From assembly GCA_028702365.1 (NCBI GenBank), contig JAQVOZ010000025.1, positions 1 through 11,631 of the forward strand: a stretch of DNA of 11,631 nt, written 5' to 3'. The number at the start of each line of letters is the position of its first letter. The first letter of the stretch is position 1. Positions 1 through 6,842 of this stretch are shown piece by piece. Under the pieces are notes generated by a model, which had not been told where the DNA came from, searched no databases, and worked only from the letters and a program-made list of their open reading frames with translations. Made by a program: the position numbers and the translations under genes. The stretch is from Candidatus Omnitrophota bacterium. GTDB taxonomy: Bacteria; Omnitrophota; Gorgyraeia; Duberdicusellales; 4484-171.

Positions 1-2
1 CT

Positions 3-164
3 GACAAGAAAAAACATACAAAGGGCTGTTACTGGCTTGTTGAGTTTTCTCTTGATACCGATAAATTAGGCGAGCTTAAGGAAACTATAAGGCTCGAAGA
101 AAATATACTGCGCAGCATGATACTGCGCGGCAGGGTACAAGAGGCGGAAAAAATCGAAGCATAG
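3..164 (+). CDS. rpsF: Small ribosomal subunit protein bS6, 3' end (partial)
   Basis: Only the last 53 codons are present; the gene enters from the left edge in the frame whose first full codon is at base 3 and ends with TAG at 162-164. The visible part reads as the C-terminal half of bS6: a beta strand (GCYWLVEFSL), then the helix and strand with TDKLGELKETIRLEENILRSMI. bS6 binds bS18 on the 30S platform, and its gene classically lies beside ssb and rpsR, as here. The TAG stop overlaps the SD of ssb (AGGTGAG, 163-169), so the two genes are probably co-transcribed and translationally coupled. Identification rests on this short piece plus the strongly conserved gene order. Confidence 0.9.
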   Translation, partial: DKKKHTKGCYWLVEFSLDTDKLGELKETIRLEENILRSMILRGRVQEAEKIEA

Positions 165-171
165 GTGAGAT

Positions 172-627
172 ATGGCAAGTTTGAATAAAGTATTTTTAAT
201 GGGGAATTTGACAAGGGACCCGGAATTGCGTTATACGCCGCAAGGAACGGCTGTGGTTAATCTTGGGCTTGCGGTAAACAGGTTTTTTAAGGATAAGGCC
301 GGACAAAACCAAAAAGATACCTGTTTTATAAACATAATCGTGTGGGGCCAGATGGCAGAGGTTTGCAATCAATATCTTGCCAAAGGCAGACAGATTATTG
401 TTGAAGGAAGGCTGCAATCGCGCAGCTGGAAAGATAACGAAGGCAAAAATCGCACAACAATTGAAGTCAGAGCTGATAATGTGCAATTTATGTCTAATCG
501 TCCAAAAGAAGAAACTAAAGATGTTGACTTGGGTGAAGAACCGCAGGCGCAGGCACAGGCCCATGAACTGTCCGGGTCCGAGCCTAGCTTAGAAAACAAT
601 AATGAAGAACCAGGAGAGGTAAACTGA
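172..627 (+). CDS. ssb: Single-stranded DNA-binding protein SSB
   Basis: This 151-residue protein coats single-stranded DNA during replication, repair and recombination. Residues 1 to about 108 form a typical bacterial SSB OB-fold: NKVFLMGNLTRDPELRYTP at the start, then a strand with TCFINIIVWGQMAE, then GRQIIVEGRLQSRSW. The start is ATG 172, placed 3 nt after AGGTGA (163-168), which is complementary to the 16S tail. Residues 109-151 are a short acidic, low-complexity linker containing QAQAQA. The C-terminal tip reads NNEEPGEVN and lacks the usual DDIPF-type acidic/hydrophobic tip through which SSBs recruit partner proteins. No other frame near the stop restores one. The last codons contain the SD of rpsR, whose ATG follows the ssb stop by 1 nt. 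The family call is secure; the meaning of the unusual tail is not. Confidence 0.96.
   Translation: MASLNKVFLMGNLTRDPELRYTPQGTAVVNLGLAVNRFFKDKAGQNQKDTCFINIIVWGQMAEVCNQYLAKGRQIIVEGRLQSRSWKDNEGKNRTTIEVRADNVQFMSNRPKEETKDVDLGEEPQAQAQAHELSGSEPSLENNNEEPGEVN
612..619 (+). promoter_or_regulatory. Ribosome binding site of rpsR inside the ssb 3' end
   Basis: AGGAGAGG lies 9 nt before the rpsR ATG at 629 and is read as Pro-Gly-Glu-Val codons at the end of ssb. This fixes the rpsR start and means the ssb C-terminus and the rpsR translation signal constrain each other. The layout favours translational coupling of the two genes. Confidence 0.8.
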
Positions 628-628
628 T

Positions 629-859
629 ATGATTAAACAAAAACCAAAAATGATCGGATTTAAGAAGAGTTGCGTTTTTTGCAAGAAAGAATTTGACATA
701 AATTATAAAAACATCGATTTGATTTCCCGTTATGTTTCTTCAAAGGGTAAAGTCTTGTCGCGCCGCATAAGCGGAAATTGCGCCAAACATCAAAGAAAAC
801 TGGCGAAAGAAATAAAAATAGCCAGGTTTTTAAGCATATTCCCCTACGTAGTTAAGTAA
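629..859 (+). CDS. rpsR: Small ribosomal subunit protein bS18, zinc-binding (C+) type
   Basis: This is a complete 76-residue bS18, of normal length, a 30S platform protein that pairs with bS6. The C-terminal part (RRISGNCAKHQRKLAKEIKI) is the conserved rRNA-binding region. The sequence holds a Cys-Val-Phe-Cys pair at C15 and C18 and a Cys-Ala-Lys-His pair at C51 and H54. This is the four-ligand pattern of the zinc-binding 'C+' form known, for example, from mycobacteria; the 'C-' forms of E. coli and Thermus lack it. In organisms with both forms, zinc starvation (Zur) can switch between them; whether this genome has a second copy cannot be seen. The gene sits 1 nt after ssb, with a good SD inside ssb. 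Confidence 0.96.
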   Translation: MIKQKPKMIGFKKSCVFCKKEFDINYKNIDLISRYVSSKGKVLSRRISGNCAKHQRKLAKEIKIARFLSIFPYVVK

Positions 860-890
860 CATGGTTAGAACACATAGTTAATAAATTATC

Positions 891-897
891 AGGAGGT
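891..897 (+). promoter_or_regulatory. Strong ribosome binding site of rplI
   Basis: AGGAGGT is a perfect anti-SD match 6 nt before GTG 904. It decides in favour of the GTG start, because no ATG lies nearby in frame. It stands in the 44-nt gap between rpsR and rplI, in which no promoter is evident. Confidence 0.85.
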
Positions 898-903
898 ATA
901 GAG

Positions 904-1347
904 GTGAAGATAATTCTTACAAAAGATGTAGAAAAACTGGGTAAGGAAGGCGATGTTATAGAGGTAAAAGAAGGCTTTGCGCGTAATTTTTTATTACCTC
1001 AAGGCTCAGCGATAAAGGCAACAAAAAACAGTTTTAAGGAAATTGAAGAATTGAAGAAAAGAAAAGATAAGCAGGATGAAAAAATAAAAAATGAAGCAGC
1101 TCAGTTTAAAACAAAGATAGAAGCGCTTTCGCTGACAATCATAGCTGAGGCAAAAGATACGGAAGAATTATACGGTTCAGTTACAGAGCAGCAAATTTTA
1201 AAAGCCCTTAAAGACGAGGGTTTAACGCTTGATAAAGGAAAAATTGCCATACCTGAACAGATAAAAAAATTAGGCGTATATAATTTAAAGGTTAAACTTC
1301 ACCCTGCTGTAGAAGCTAACCTGCGTTTGTGGGTAATGAAGAAATGA
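904..1347 (+). CDS. rplI: Large ribosomal subunit protein bL9
   Basis: The product has 147 residues, close to the usual ~148, and is a 50S protein near the L1 stalk base. The N-terminal RNA-binding domain is unmistakable: MKIILTKDVEKLGKEGDVIEV, then the conserved KEGFARNFLLPQGSAIKAT. A long charged connecting helix follows (about residues 42-75), then the C-terminal domain with DTEELYGSVTEQQI and HPAVEANLRLWV. Translation starts at GTG 904 behind a perfect SD. The TGA stop (1345-1347) shares bases with an ATG at 1344, giving an ATGA overlap with dnaB. Position after rpsR and before dnaB is the textbook cluster order. Confidence 0.97.
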   Translation: MKIILTKDVEKLGKEGDVIEVKEGFARNFLLPQGSAIKATKNSFKEIEELKKRKDKQDEKIKNEAAQFKTKIEALSLTIIAEAKDTEELYGSVTEQQILKALKDEGLTLDKGKIAIPEQIKKLGVYNLKVKLHPAVEANLRLWVMKK

Positions 1348-2702
1348 TTTCGATAAATTCTCCTCAAGCAATCGACAAGCTTCCGCCACAGAACATCGAA
1401 GCAGAAATGGCGACATTGGGCGCGATGCTCATTAACGAACCTGCTATTGCGGAGGTTATGGAGATTGTAGATGAGGATTTTTTCTATAAAGAAGAACATA
1501 AAGTAATCTTTTCAACCATCATTTCGCTTTTTAACTCCAGAAAAAAAGTCGACATTTTAACCGTATCCGAAGATTTAAATAAAAAAAAGCTTCTTGAAAG
1601 AATTGGTGGTGCAAGTTATCTTGCTACGCTTGCCGATTTTGTTCCTACCTCGGCTAATGTCAGCCATTATGCCCGTATTGTCAAGGAAAAGGGTGTTTTG
1701 CGCCTCCTTATTTCAAGCGCCACGCAAATAGTTTCTTTAGCGTACAAAGAAGATGAGGAAATAAGTACCGTTCTGGATAAAGCGGAAAAACTTATTTTTG
1801 AAATAAGCGATAAGCGTGTCGAGGGTGGTTACATCCACATAAAAGAAATCATAAAAGATGGAATAGAGCTTATTGAATCGTTGTATCATAAAAAATCGCA
1901 CATAACAGGCATACCAACGGGGTTCCATGATTTCGATGTAAAAACTGCCGGGCTTCAAAAGGGAGATTTAATAATCGTAGCGGGACGCCCTTCGATGGGA
2001 AAAAGTGCCCTTGCTACATCGATTGCAGAATTTGCTGCGGTTGAAGAAAAGATGCCTATTGCATTTTTCAGCGTTGAAATGTCAAAAGAACAATTGATGC
2101 AAAGATTTTTATGCTCTCAGGCTAAAGTCGATATGCATAAGCTGCGCACAGGCTTTTTGGCGCCCAGCGAGTGGCCTATTTTAACTTCTGCTGCAGGAAA
2201 GCTTTCGGAAGCGCCCATCTATATCGATGATACCCCGGCAATAAATGTTTTTGAATTAAGAGCGAAGGCGCGCAGGCTTCGCGCTCATTACAATATACAA
2301 CTTATCATAATAGACTATCTGCAGATGATTAGAGGAATGCGTAAGGGCGACAGCCGTCAGCAGGAAATATCAGAAATTTCACAGGCGCTAAAGGCTCTCG
2401 CAAAAGAGCTTAGTATTCCCGTGCTTGCAGTTAGCCAGCTATCCCGGGCAGTTGAATCACGCACAGACCATCGTCCGCAGCTTTCTGATTTACGCGAGTC
2501 GGGAGCGATAGAGCAGGATGCTGACGTGGTTGTGCTTTTGCTTCGCGAAGAGTATTATAATCCTACACAGGAGAACAAAGGTGTAGCTGAGGCCATTATT
2601 GCAAAACAAAGAAACGGCCCAGTCGGAAGCGTTAACCTTGGTTTCATCCGTGAGTATATGAAGTTCGTAAATTTAGCAAAAGGTGCAAACGAAGAGTTTT
2701 GA
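1344..2702 (+). CDS. dnaB: Replicative DNA helicase DnaB
   Basis: This is the hexameric 5'-3' helicase that unwinds DNA at the replication fork. I take ATG 1344 as the start (452 residues) because it forms an ATGA overlap with the rplI stop. An upstream in-frame GTG at 1329 would add five residues but has no SD and lies deeper in rplI. Residues about 10-110 are the N-terminal DnaB domain (LPPQNIEAEMATLGAML). The RecA-like core carries Walker A around AGRPSMGKSA, with catalytic K220, then SVEMSKEQLMQR, Walker B around LIIIDYLQM (D324), SQLSRAVE, and DLRESGAIEQDADVV. The basic AKQRNGP segment holds the likely arginine finger. Length and motifs are complete, with no intein and no break. SD is weak (GAAGAA), consistent with coupling to rplI. 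Confidence 0.97.
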   Translation: MISINSPQAIDKLPPQNIEAEMATLGAMLINEPAIAEVMEIVDEDFFYKEEHKVIFSTIISLFNSRKKVDILTVSEDLNKKKLLERIGGASYLATLADFVPTSANVSHYARIVKEKGVLRLLISSATQIVSLAYKEDEEISTVLDKAEKLIFEISDKRVEGGYIHIKEIIKDGIELIESLYHKKSHITGIPTGFHDFDVKTAGLQKGDLIIVAGRPSMGKSALATSIAEFAAVEEKMPIAFFSVEMSKEQLMQRFLCSQAKVDMHKLRTGFLAPSEWPILTSAAGKLSEAPIYIDDTPAINVFELRAKARRLRAHYNIQLIIIDYLQMIRGMRKGDSRQQEISEISQALKALAKELSIPVLAVSQLSRAVESRTDHRPQLSDLRESGAIEQDADVVVLLLREEYYNPTQENKGVAEAIIAKQRNGPVGSVNLGFIREYMKFVNLAKGANEEF

Positions 2703-2723
2703 TTTTTTTCTAAGCATCTTTGG

Positions 2724-2752
2724 TTGACTTTGGGGCGAAAAATATCTATAAT
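2724..2752 (+). promoter_or_regulatory. Near-consensus sigma70 promoter of bamA, predicted leaderless
   Basis: TTGACT (2724-2729, 5 of 6 consensus) and TATAAT (2747-2752, 6 of 6) are separated by exactly 17 nt in the 56-nt gap after dnaB. A start point about 7 nt past the -10 falls at 2759, which is the A of the bamA ATG. No SD lies before that ATG. The sequence therefore predicts a leaderless bamA mRNA. The hexamers are seen directly; the start point is inferred. Confidence 0.78.
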
Positions 2753-2758
2753 ATATAA

Positions 2759-5032
2759 ATGCGTAAACTTTTAATTTTATTTTTTTCCTTTTTGTTTATT
2801 TTTTCTGCTTACAGCGCTGACAGCGACACAATAGCCAGAGTTGATATTAAGGGGCACAGCAGAGTCAGCGATGCTACTATCATTTCAAAAATAAAAATCC
2901 GCGCAGGCCAGCCTTACAACGAAAATATCGTAAATGAAGACATAAAAAACCTTTATGCCACAGGTTTTTTTGAAACTGCGGATGCTGAAAAAGAAAAAAC
3001 TCCGGAAGGAATTATCGTAACTTTTAAGGTAAAAGAAAAACCTGCACTTTCGAAATTGGACATCGAAGGAGCGCATTTTATACGAAAGAAGAAAATAGAA
3101 GAGGCTTTAGATATAAAAGTAGGTTCTTTTGTCGATGACTATAAGCTTAATGAAGTTGCCAGCAAAATAAAAGATCTTTACGCAAAAAAAGGTTTTACGC
3201 AGACAAAGATTACTTATAACCTTAATGTAATAAAAGATACGAATGAGGCAGAAGTTAAATTTATCATTGAAGAAAGAGGGGTTCTTAAGGTCAGGCGCGT
3301 AAAAATACAGGGCAACAAGACCATACCGGCAGGACGAATACTTAAACTGATGAAAACACGCAGTGCATGGCTTTTTAATGCAGGGCTTTATAAAGAAGAA
3401 ACATTTACGGATGACATAAAAAGAATAACCGATTTTTACCACCTTGAGGGTTTCACTGATGTAAAAATTGAGCCAGATTTAAATTTCGAACAAAAAGGTT
3501 TATATATTACCATAAATATAGTTGAAGGGAAACGTTACTATCTGGGCGTGATACAGATTGAGGGCTATAAAGATGTTTCTCTGGATGAGATAAAAAAAGC
3601 AATGAAGCTTAAGACAGGCAGTGTCTACAGTGATACTGCACTTTATGAAGAATCTTCCAGAATGCGCTCGGTCTATGTAGACAGAGGGTATATTTTTGCG
3701 CAAATTGAACCGGTCAGCGTATTAAACCCGGAAACTCAGAAGATTGATGTCACCTATAAAATTGTAGAAAATCAGATAGCCTATATTGAGCGTATCGATA
3801 TCAAAGGAAATATCAAAACAAAAGATAAGGTAATACGCAGAGAGTTACGCGCTTATCCTGAAGAGCGGTTTGACGGCAAAGCAGTTAGGAAAAGCAAAGA
3901 AAAACTCGAAAATCTGGGATTTTTCGAAGAAGTCAGATTTGATACCGAGCCTGGCACAGCACCTGATAAGGTAAATTTAATAGTCGACGTAAAAGAAGCA
4001 AAGACCGGCCATTTAAGCTTCGGCGGCGGCTATAGCTCAATTGAAGAATTTGTCGGTTTTGCTGAAATAAGACAGACCAATTTTGACTTTAAAAATTGGT
4101 CAACATTCTCCGGCGGCGGACAGGATTTAAGCCTTTACGCAAGCCTTGGAAGTTTGACGAGCCGTTACGAGTTAAGTTTTACTAATCCCTGGATATTTGA
4201 CAGGCCGTATTCATTTGGCTTTGACGCATATAAGAAAGGCCATAAACAGGATGAAGATGTAGGCTACGGCTACAGCGAAGACATCACCGGAGGAGATATC
4301 CGTCTTGGAAAAGATTTTAGCGACACTCTTAAGGGGCAGGCTGCTTATCGTTACGACAGAGTAAAAATCAGCGACATGGTAGATAATGCAACCAGCGACT
4401 TAAGGGATGAGTTGGGAGTTACTAATTTAAGCAGCGGCTTGTTTGATTTGGCATACGATACCCGCGATAACGTGTTTTCGCCTTTGACGGGTATTTTTTT
4501 TACCAATAACTTTCAGGTGACCGGTGGCCCATTCGGGGGAGATAAAGATTTTGTAAAATATACCGGGCGAATCAGTTATTATTATCCGCTTATAAATAAA
4601 TCTGTCCTGGAAGGAAGGTTACGCGCAGGTTGGGCTGACCCGTTTTCTGATACAAAAAAAGTTCCTATTTATGAAAGGTTTTTTGTGGGCGGCGCAAATA
4701 CCGTAAGAGGTTATCAAGAAAGAAAACTAGGCCCGGTTGACCCTCAAACCGACGATCCTCTCGGCGGTGAGTCAATGTTTATTGCAAACCTCGAATATAC
4801 TTATCCCTTGATTGATTTTTTAAAAGTCGCTACCTTTTTCGATGCCGGTAACGTATGGAGCAAAAATAGTGATTTTTTTAAAGAAAAATTATTCAAAAGC
4901 GTCGGTTTGGGCGTGAGAGTTAAAACTCCTATTGGCCCTGTCAGCGTTGATTATGGCTGGCCGCTTGATTTGGGGCCTGGGGAAGAAAAGAAAGAGGGGA
5001 GATTTCATTTTAATGTAAGCAGAGGTTTTTAG
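2759..5032 (+). CDS. bamA: Outer membrane protein assembly factor BamA
   Basis: BamA folds and inserts beta-barrel proteins into the outer membrane. The 757-residue protein starts with a signal peptide (RKLLILFFSFLFIFSAYSA, cleavage near residue 20-22). Five POTRA repeats follow, roughly residues 23-95, 96-172, 173-260, 261-340 and 341-415, each with the pattern of a short strand, a helix, and an LYxxxGF/YxxxG turn. The Omp85 barrel spans about 417-757. The conserved loop 6 motif V-R-G-Y is at 649-652 in the context FFVGGANTVRGYQ, and the chain ends in Phe (NVSRGF), as expected for a barrel beta-signal. Length is within the family range. ATG 2759 has no SD and lies directly behind a strong promoter. 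The following genes ompH and lpxD keep the widely conserved order. Confidence 0.97.
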   Translation: MRKLLILFFSFLFIFSAYSADSDTIARVDIKGHSRVSDATIISKIKIRAGQPYNENIVNEDIKNLYATGFFETADAEKEKTPEGIIVTFKVKEKPALSKLDIEGAHFIRKKKIEEALDIKVGSFVDDYKLNEVASKIKDLYAKKGFTQTKITYNLNVIKDTNEAEVKFIIEERGVLKVRRVKIQGNKTIPAGRILKLMKTRSAWLFNAGLYKEETFTDDIKRITDFYHLEGFTDVKIEPDLNFEQKGLYITINIVEGKRYYLGVIQIEGYKDVSLDEIKKAMKLKTGSVYSDTALYEESSRMRSVYVDRGYIFAQIEPVSVLNPETQKIDVTYKIVENQIAYIERIDIKGNIKTKDKVIRRELRAYPEERFDGKAVRKSKEKLENLGFFEEVRFDTEPGTAPDKVNLIVDVKEAKTGHLSFGGGYSSIEEFVGFAEIRQTNFDFKNWSTFSGGGQDLSLYASLGSLTSRYELSFTNPWIFDRPYSFGFDAYKKGHKQDEDVGYGYSEDITGGDIRLGKDFSDTLKGQAAYRYDRVKISDMVDNATSDLRDELGVTNLSSGLFDLAYDTRDNVFSPLTGIFFTNNFQVTGGPFGGDKDFVKYTGRISYYYPLINKSVLEGRLRAGWADPFSDTKKVPIYERFFVGGANTVRGYQERKLGPVDPQTDDPLGGESMFIANLEYTYPLIDFLKVATFFDAGNVWSKNSDFFKEKLFKSVGLGVRVKTPIGPVSVDYGWPLDLGPGEEKKEGRFHFNVSRGF

Positions 5033-5035
5033 TTG

Positions 5036-5107
5036 CCTGCCAAATGCTCTTCTTGCGTGCCTTTCGATTTGCTTCCCTAGATAAAAGGCTAAAGATAAGC
5101 AAGCAGG
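5036..5107 (+). other. Nested inverted repeat in the bamA-ompH gap
   Basis: The 119-nt gap holds three nested complementary arm pairs: CCTGC (5036-5040) with GCAGG (5103-5107), CTTGC (5052-5056) with GCAAG (5099-5103), and GCCTTT (5059-5064) with AAAGGC (5084-5089). The outer two right arms share base 5103. The top loop is 19 nt. No T-run follows, so it is not an obvious intrinsic terminator. It may be an mRNA processing or stability element; the arms are short and could be chance. Confidence 0.35.
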
Positions 5108-5151
5108 AAGTAGATTGGATTGCTACCGTATGTTAAAAAAGGAGGAATAGA

Positions 5152-5658
5152 ATGAAGAAGTGTGTTATTTTTCTTGTAGCTTTTTTTGTTGCATGTTCTT
5201 TTTGCTCGGTTTCTTTTGCCAAGGATTTAAAAATTGGATATTTGAATTTTTTGGAAGTATTTAACGAATATAAAAAGACAAAGGATTACGATGAGACGTT
5301 GAATAAAAAAGCTGAAGTAAAAGAAAAAGAACTAAAAGTCAAAGAGTCAGAGATAGAGAAGATGCAAAGTAAATTAAACGTGCTCAAAGATAAAGAAAAA
5401 GAAAAACAACAGAAAGATGTGGAAAAGGCAGCGCAGGAATTTATTCAACTTAAAAGGCAATCTCTTATTGACCTCAAGAAAGAAAAAGACGAGAGAATGA
5501 AAGAAATAATCGAAGACATAGACAAAGCCATAAAAGACTATTCAAAAAAGAATAATTTCGACCTGGTAATACATGGTAGCGCTGTTTTATATGGCGATAA
5601 CGCCATGGATATCACTCAAGATATCCTTAAAATCGTAAATGGCTCAGCAAAGAAATAA
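5152..5658 (+). CDS. Periplasmic chaperone OmpH/Skp family
   Basis: The product has 168 residues. Residues 1-23 are a clear signal peptide (hydrophobic core VIFLVAFFVACSFC, cleavage after SFA). The mature protein begins KDLKIGYLNFLEVFNEYKK, the usual OmpH/Skp start. Residues about 50-125 are a very Lys/Glu-rich helical hairpin, matching the tentacles with which Skp trimers clasp unfolded outer-membrane proteins. The end, FDLVIHGSAVLYGDNAMDIT then DILKIV, is the conserved C-terminal strand and helix. ATG 5152 is preceded at 6 nt by AGGAGG (5140-5145), one of the best SDs in the window. Its place between bamA and lpxD is classical. It probably hands clients to BamA. No strong promoter is visible in the gap before it. 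Confidence 0.92.
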   Translation: MKKCVIFLVAFFVACSFCSVSFAKDLKIGYLNFLEVFNEYKKTKDYDETLNKKAEVKEKELKVKESEIEKMQSKLNVLKDKEKEKQQKDVEKAAQEFIQLKRQSLIDLKKEKDERMKEIIEDIDKAIKDYSKKNNFDLVIHGSAVLYGDNAMDITQDILKIVNGSAKK

Positions 5659-5676
5659 ATTTGTAAATTAAACAAC

Positions 5677-5707
5677 GCCATACCGCTCTTAGCGCGTATG
5701 GCTTCTT
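5677..5707 (+). terminator. Terminator-like hairpin after ompH
   Basis: GCCATACCGC (5677-5686) pairs with GCGCGTATGGC (5692-5702) as a 10-bp stem with one bulged C and a five-base loop TCTTA. Only a short TTCTT tract follows (5703-5707), so termination would be weak or partial. It lies 18 nt after the ompH stop. It may lower lpxD transcription relative to bamA-ompH, or protect the 3' end of a processed bamA-ompH mRNA. Confidence 0.55.
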
Positions 5708-5722
5708 AGGAGAACAAATTAA

Positions 5723-5784
5723 AAACCGGATAAATCCCGTCGAAATTCTTAACTAAAAATTATTTCCAACGGGTAAGCTGGTTT
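5723..5784. repeat. Imperfect palindromic element upstream of lpxD
   Basis: Three nested arm pairs face each other: AAACC (5723-5727) with GGTTT (5780-5784), CCCGT (5736-5740) with ACGGG (5769-5773), and GAAAT (5742-5746) with ATTTC (5762-5766). Only 1-2 unpaired bases separate the two inner pairs, and the loop is AT-rich (5747-5761). It fills most of the gap between the ompH hairpin and lpxD and ends 11 nt before the lpxD ATG. No T-tract follows, so it is not a standard terminator. The layout resembles a dispersed intergenic palindrome (REP- or MITE-like), but only one copy is in view, so repeat status is inferred. Confidence 0.45.
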
Positions 5785-5795
5785 GTGATTATGCA

Positions 5796-6842
5796 ATGAT
5801 TAAGGTTACTCTTGAAGATATAGCAAAACTGGTAGAAGGGGAACTGGTAGGTGATAAGAATATTCTAATCACCGGTATTTCGGGGATAAAAGAGGCTAAA
5901 AAAGGTGAGATTACTTTTTTGGCGAATCCGAAATACGAATCGTTGCTTGAGACCACAGAAGCTTCAGCGATTATTACCTCAAAACTTCCGGTTAATTCTT
6001 CCAAGCCTTTGATACGGACAGAAAACCCTTCTTTTGCTTTCGCAAAAGTAGTGGCTATGTTTGCGCCTGAAACAATACGCCATCCAAAAGGCATAAGCCC
6101 GCAGGCTTATATTTCTTCTAAAGCACGAATAGGCAAAAATGTTGCAATCGGCCCTTTCACAATTATAGAAGACGATGTAACTATAGGCGATGATACAATC
6201 GTTTACGGCAATTGTTACGTTGGTTACGATACGAAAATAGGCGCCAAATGCATAATTTATCCGAATGTTTCCATAAGAGAACGGATTACAATAGGCAACA
6301 GAGTGATTATTCATTGCGGTACAGTTATAGGAAGTGATGGTTTTGGCTTCGCGCAGGTCAAAGGTGTTCAAGAAAAAATTCCGCAAATTGGAACAGTCAT
6401 CATAGAAGATGATGTTGAAATAGGCGCTAATGTAACTATCGACAGAGCAAGGTTTGACAAAACGTTTATAGGGAAGGGTACAAAAATAGATAATCTGGTC
6501 CAGATTGCGCATAACGTAATCATCGGCGAAAATTGCACAATTGTAGCTCAAGCAGGCATATCGGGAAGCACAACCATTGGTAAGAGGGCGATTTTGGCAG
6601 GACAAGCCGGACTGGTCGGCCACATAACTGTTGGTGATGGCGCCATAGCAGCTGCGCAGGCAGGAGTTACCAAGTCTATACCGCCGCACACTATGGTATC
6701 GGGATATCCTGCAAGGCCACACGACGTTGCAAAACGCGTAAATGCCTGCGTGCAAAATCTTCCGCAACTTTATAAACGCATAAAGGAACTTGAACAGAAA
6801 ATTGAGAAACTAGAGGGCCTACTTAGAGAAAAAAATGGATAA
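5796..6842 (+). CDS. lpxD: UDP-3-O-acylglucosamine N-acyltransferase LpxD
   Basis: LpxD adds the second acyl chain, from acyl-ACP, to UDP-3-O-acyl-glucosamine in lipid A synthesis (cytoplasm). The 348-residue length is typical. Residues 1-100 are the uridine-binding N-domain (TLEDIAKLVEGELVGD, EITFLANPKYESLLE). Residues about 105-310 form the left-handed beta-helix of hexapeptide repeats, e.g. ARIGKNVAIGPFTII and IGENCTIVAQAGISGSTTIG. The catalytic base is H239 in NLVQIAHNVIIG, the same number as in E. coli. The end (about 326-345) is a charged helix, as in LpxD trimers. ATG 5796 has no recognisable SD; the start was chosen because the protein there aligns with the family N-terminus. The stop TAA overlaps the lpxC/fabZ start by 8 nt. 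Confidence 0.96.
   Translation: MIKVTLEDIAKLVEGELVGDKNILITGISGIKEAKKGEITFLANPKYESLLETTEASAIITSKLPVNSSKPLIRTENPSFAFAKVVAMFAPETIRHPKGISPQAYISSKARIGKNVAIGPFTIIEDDVTIGDDTIVYGNCYVGYDTKIGAKCIIYPNVSIRERITIGNRVIIHCGTVIGSDGFGFAQVKGVQEKIPQIGTVIIEDDVEIGANVTIDRARFDKTFIGKGTKIDNLVQIAHNVIIGENCTIVAQAGISGSTTIGKRAILAGQAGLVGHITVGDGAIAAAQAGVTKSIPPHTMVSGYPARPHDVAKRVNACVQNLPQLYKRIKELEQKIEKLEGLLREKNG

Noticed and set aside
1329..1343. Upstream GTG start for dnaB, adding five residues
   Set aside because: No SD precedes it, and the added residues are not typical of DnaB. ATG 1344 forms a standard ATGA overlap with the rplI stop.
2679..2710. T-run after the dnaB stop as an intrinsic terminator
   Set aside because: The only possible stem before it is CAAAA/TTTTG with a 15-nt loop, too weak. 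The T-run alone is not enough.
5069..5096. Promoter for ompH in the bamA-ompH gap (TTGCTT with AAAGAT)
   Set aside because: 3 of 6 matches in each hexamer; not above chance for AT-rich DNA.
5708..5756. AGGAG followed by a tiny frame beginning at ATT 5718 (12 codons) as a leader peptide
   Set aside because: ATT is a very rare start, the frame lies mostly inside the palindromic element, and no ATG, GTG or TTG is suitably placed. It is more likely an accidental SD-like string.
5764..5792. Promoter for lpxD (TTCCAA, 17 nt, GATTAT with an extended TGT)
   Set aside because: Only 3 of 6 and 4 of 6 matches, and the predicted start point falls inside the lpxD coding region. It would fit the leaderless pattern only loosely.
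5979..6767. A long open frame (262 codons) on the minus strand inside lpxD
   Set aside because: It is fully antisense to a strongly conserved lpxD, its product is rich in Tyr, Cys and Asn as expected of a shadow frame, and it shows no known domain. The other antisense frames (e.g. 196-564, 3107-3442, 9112-9426) fail for the same reasons.
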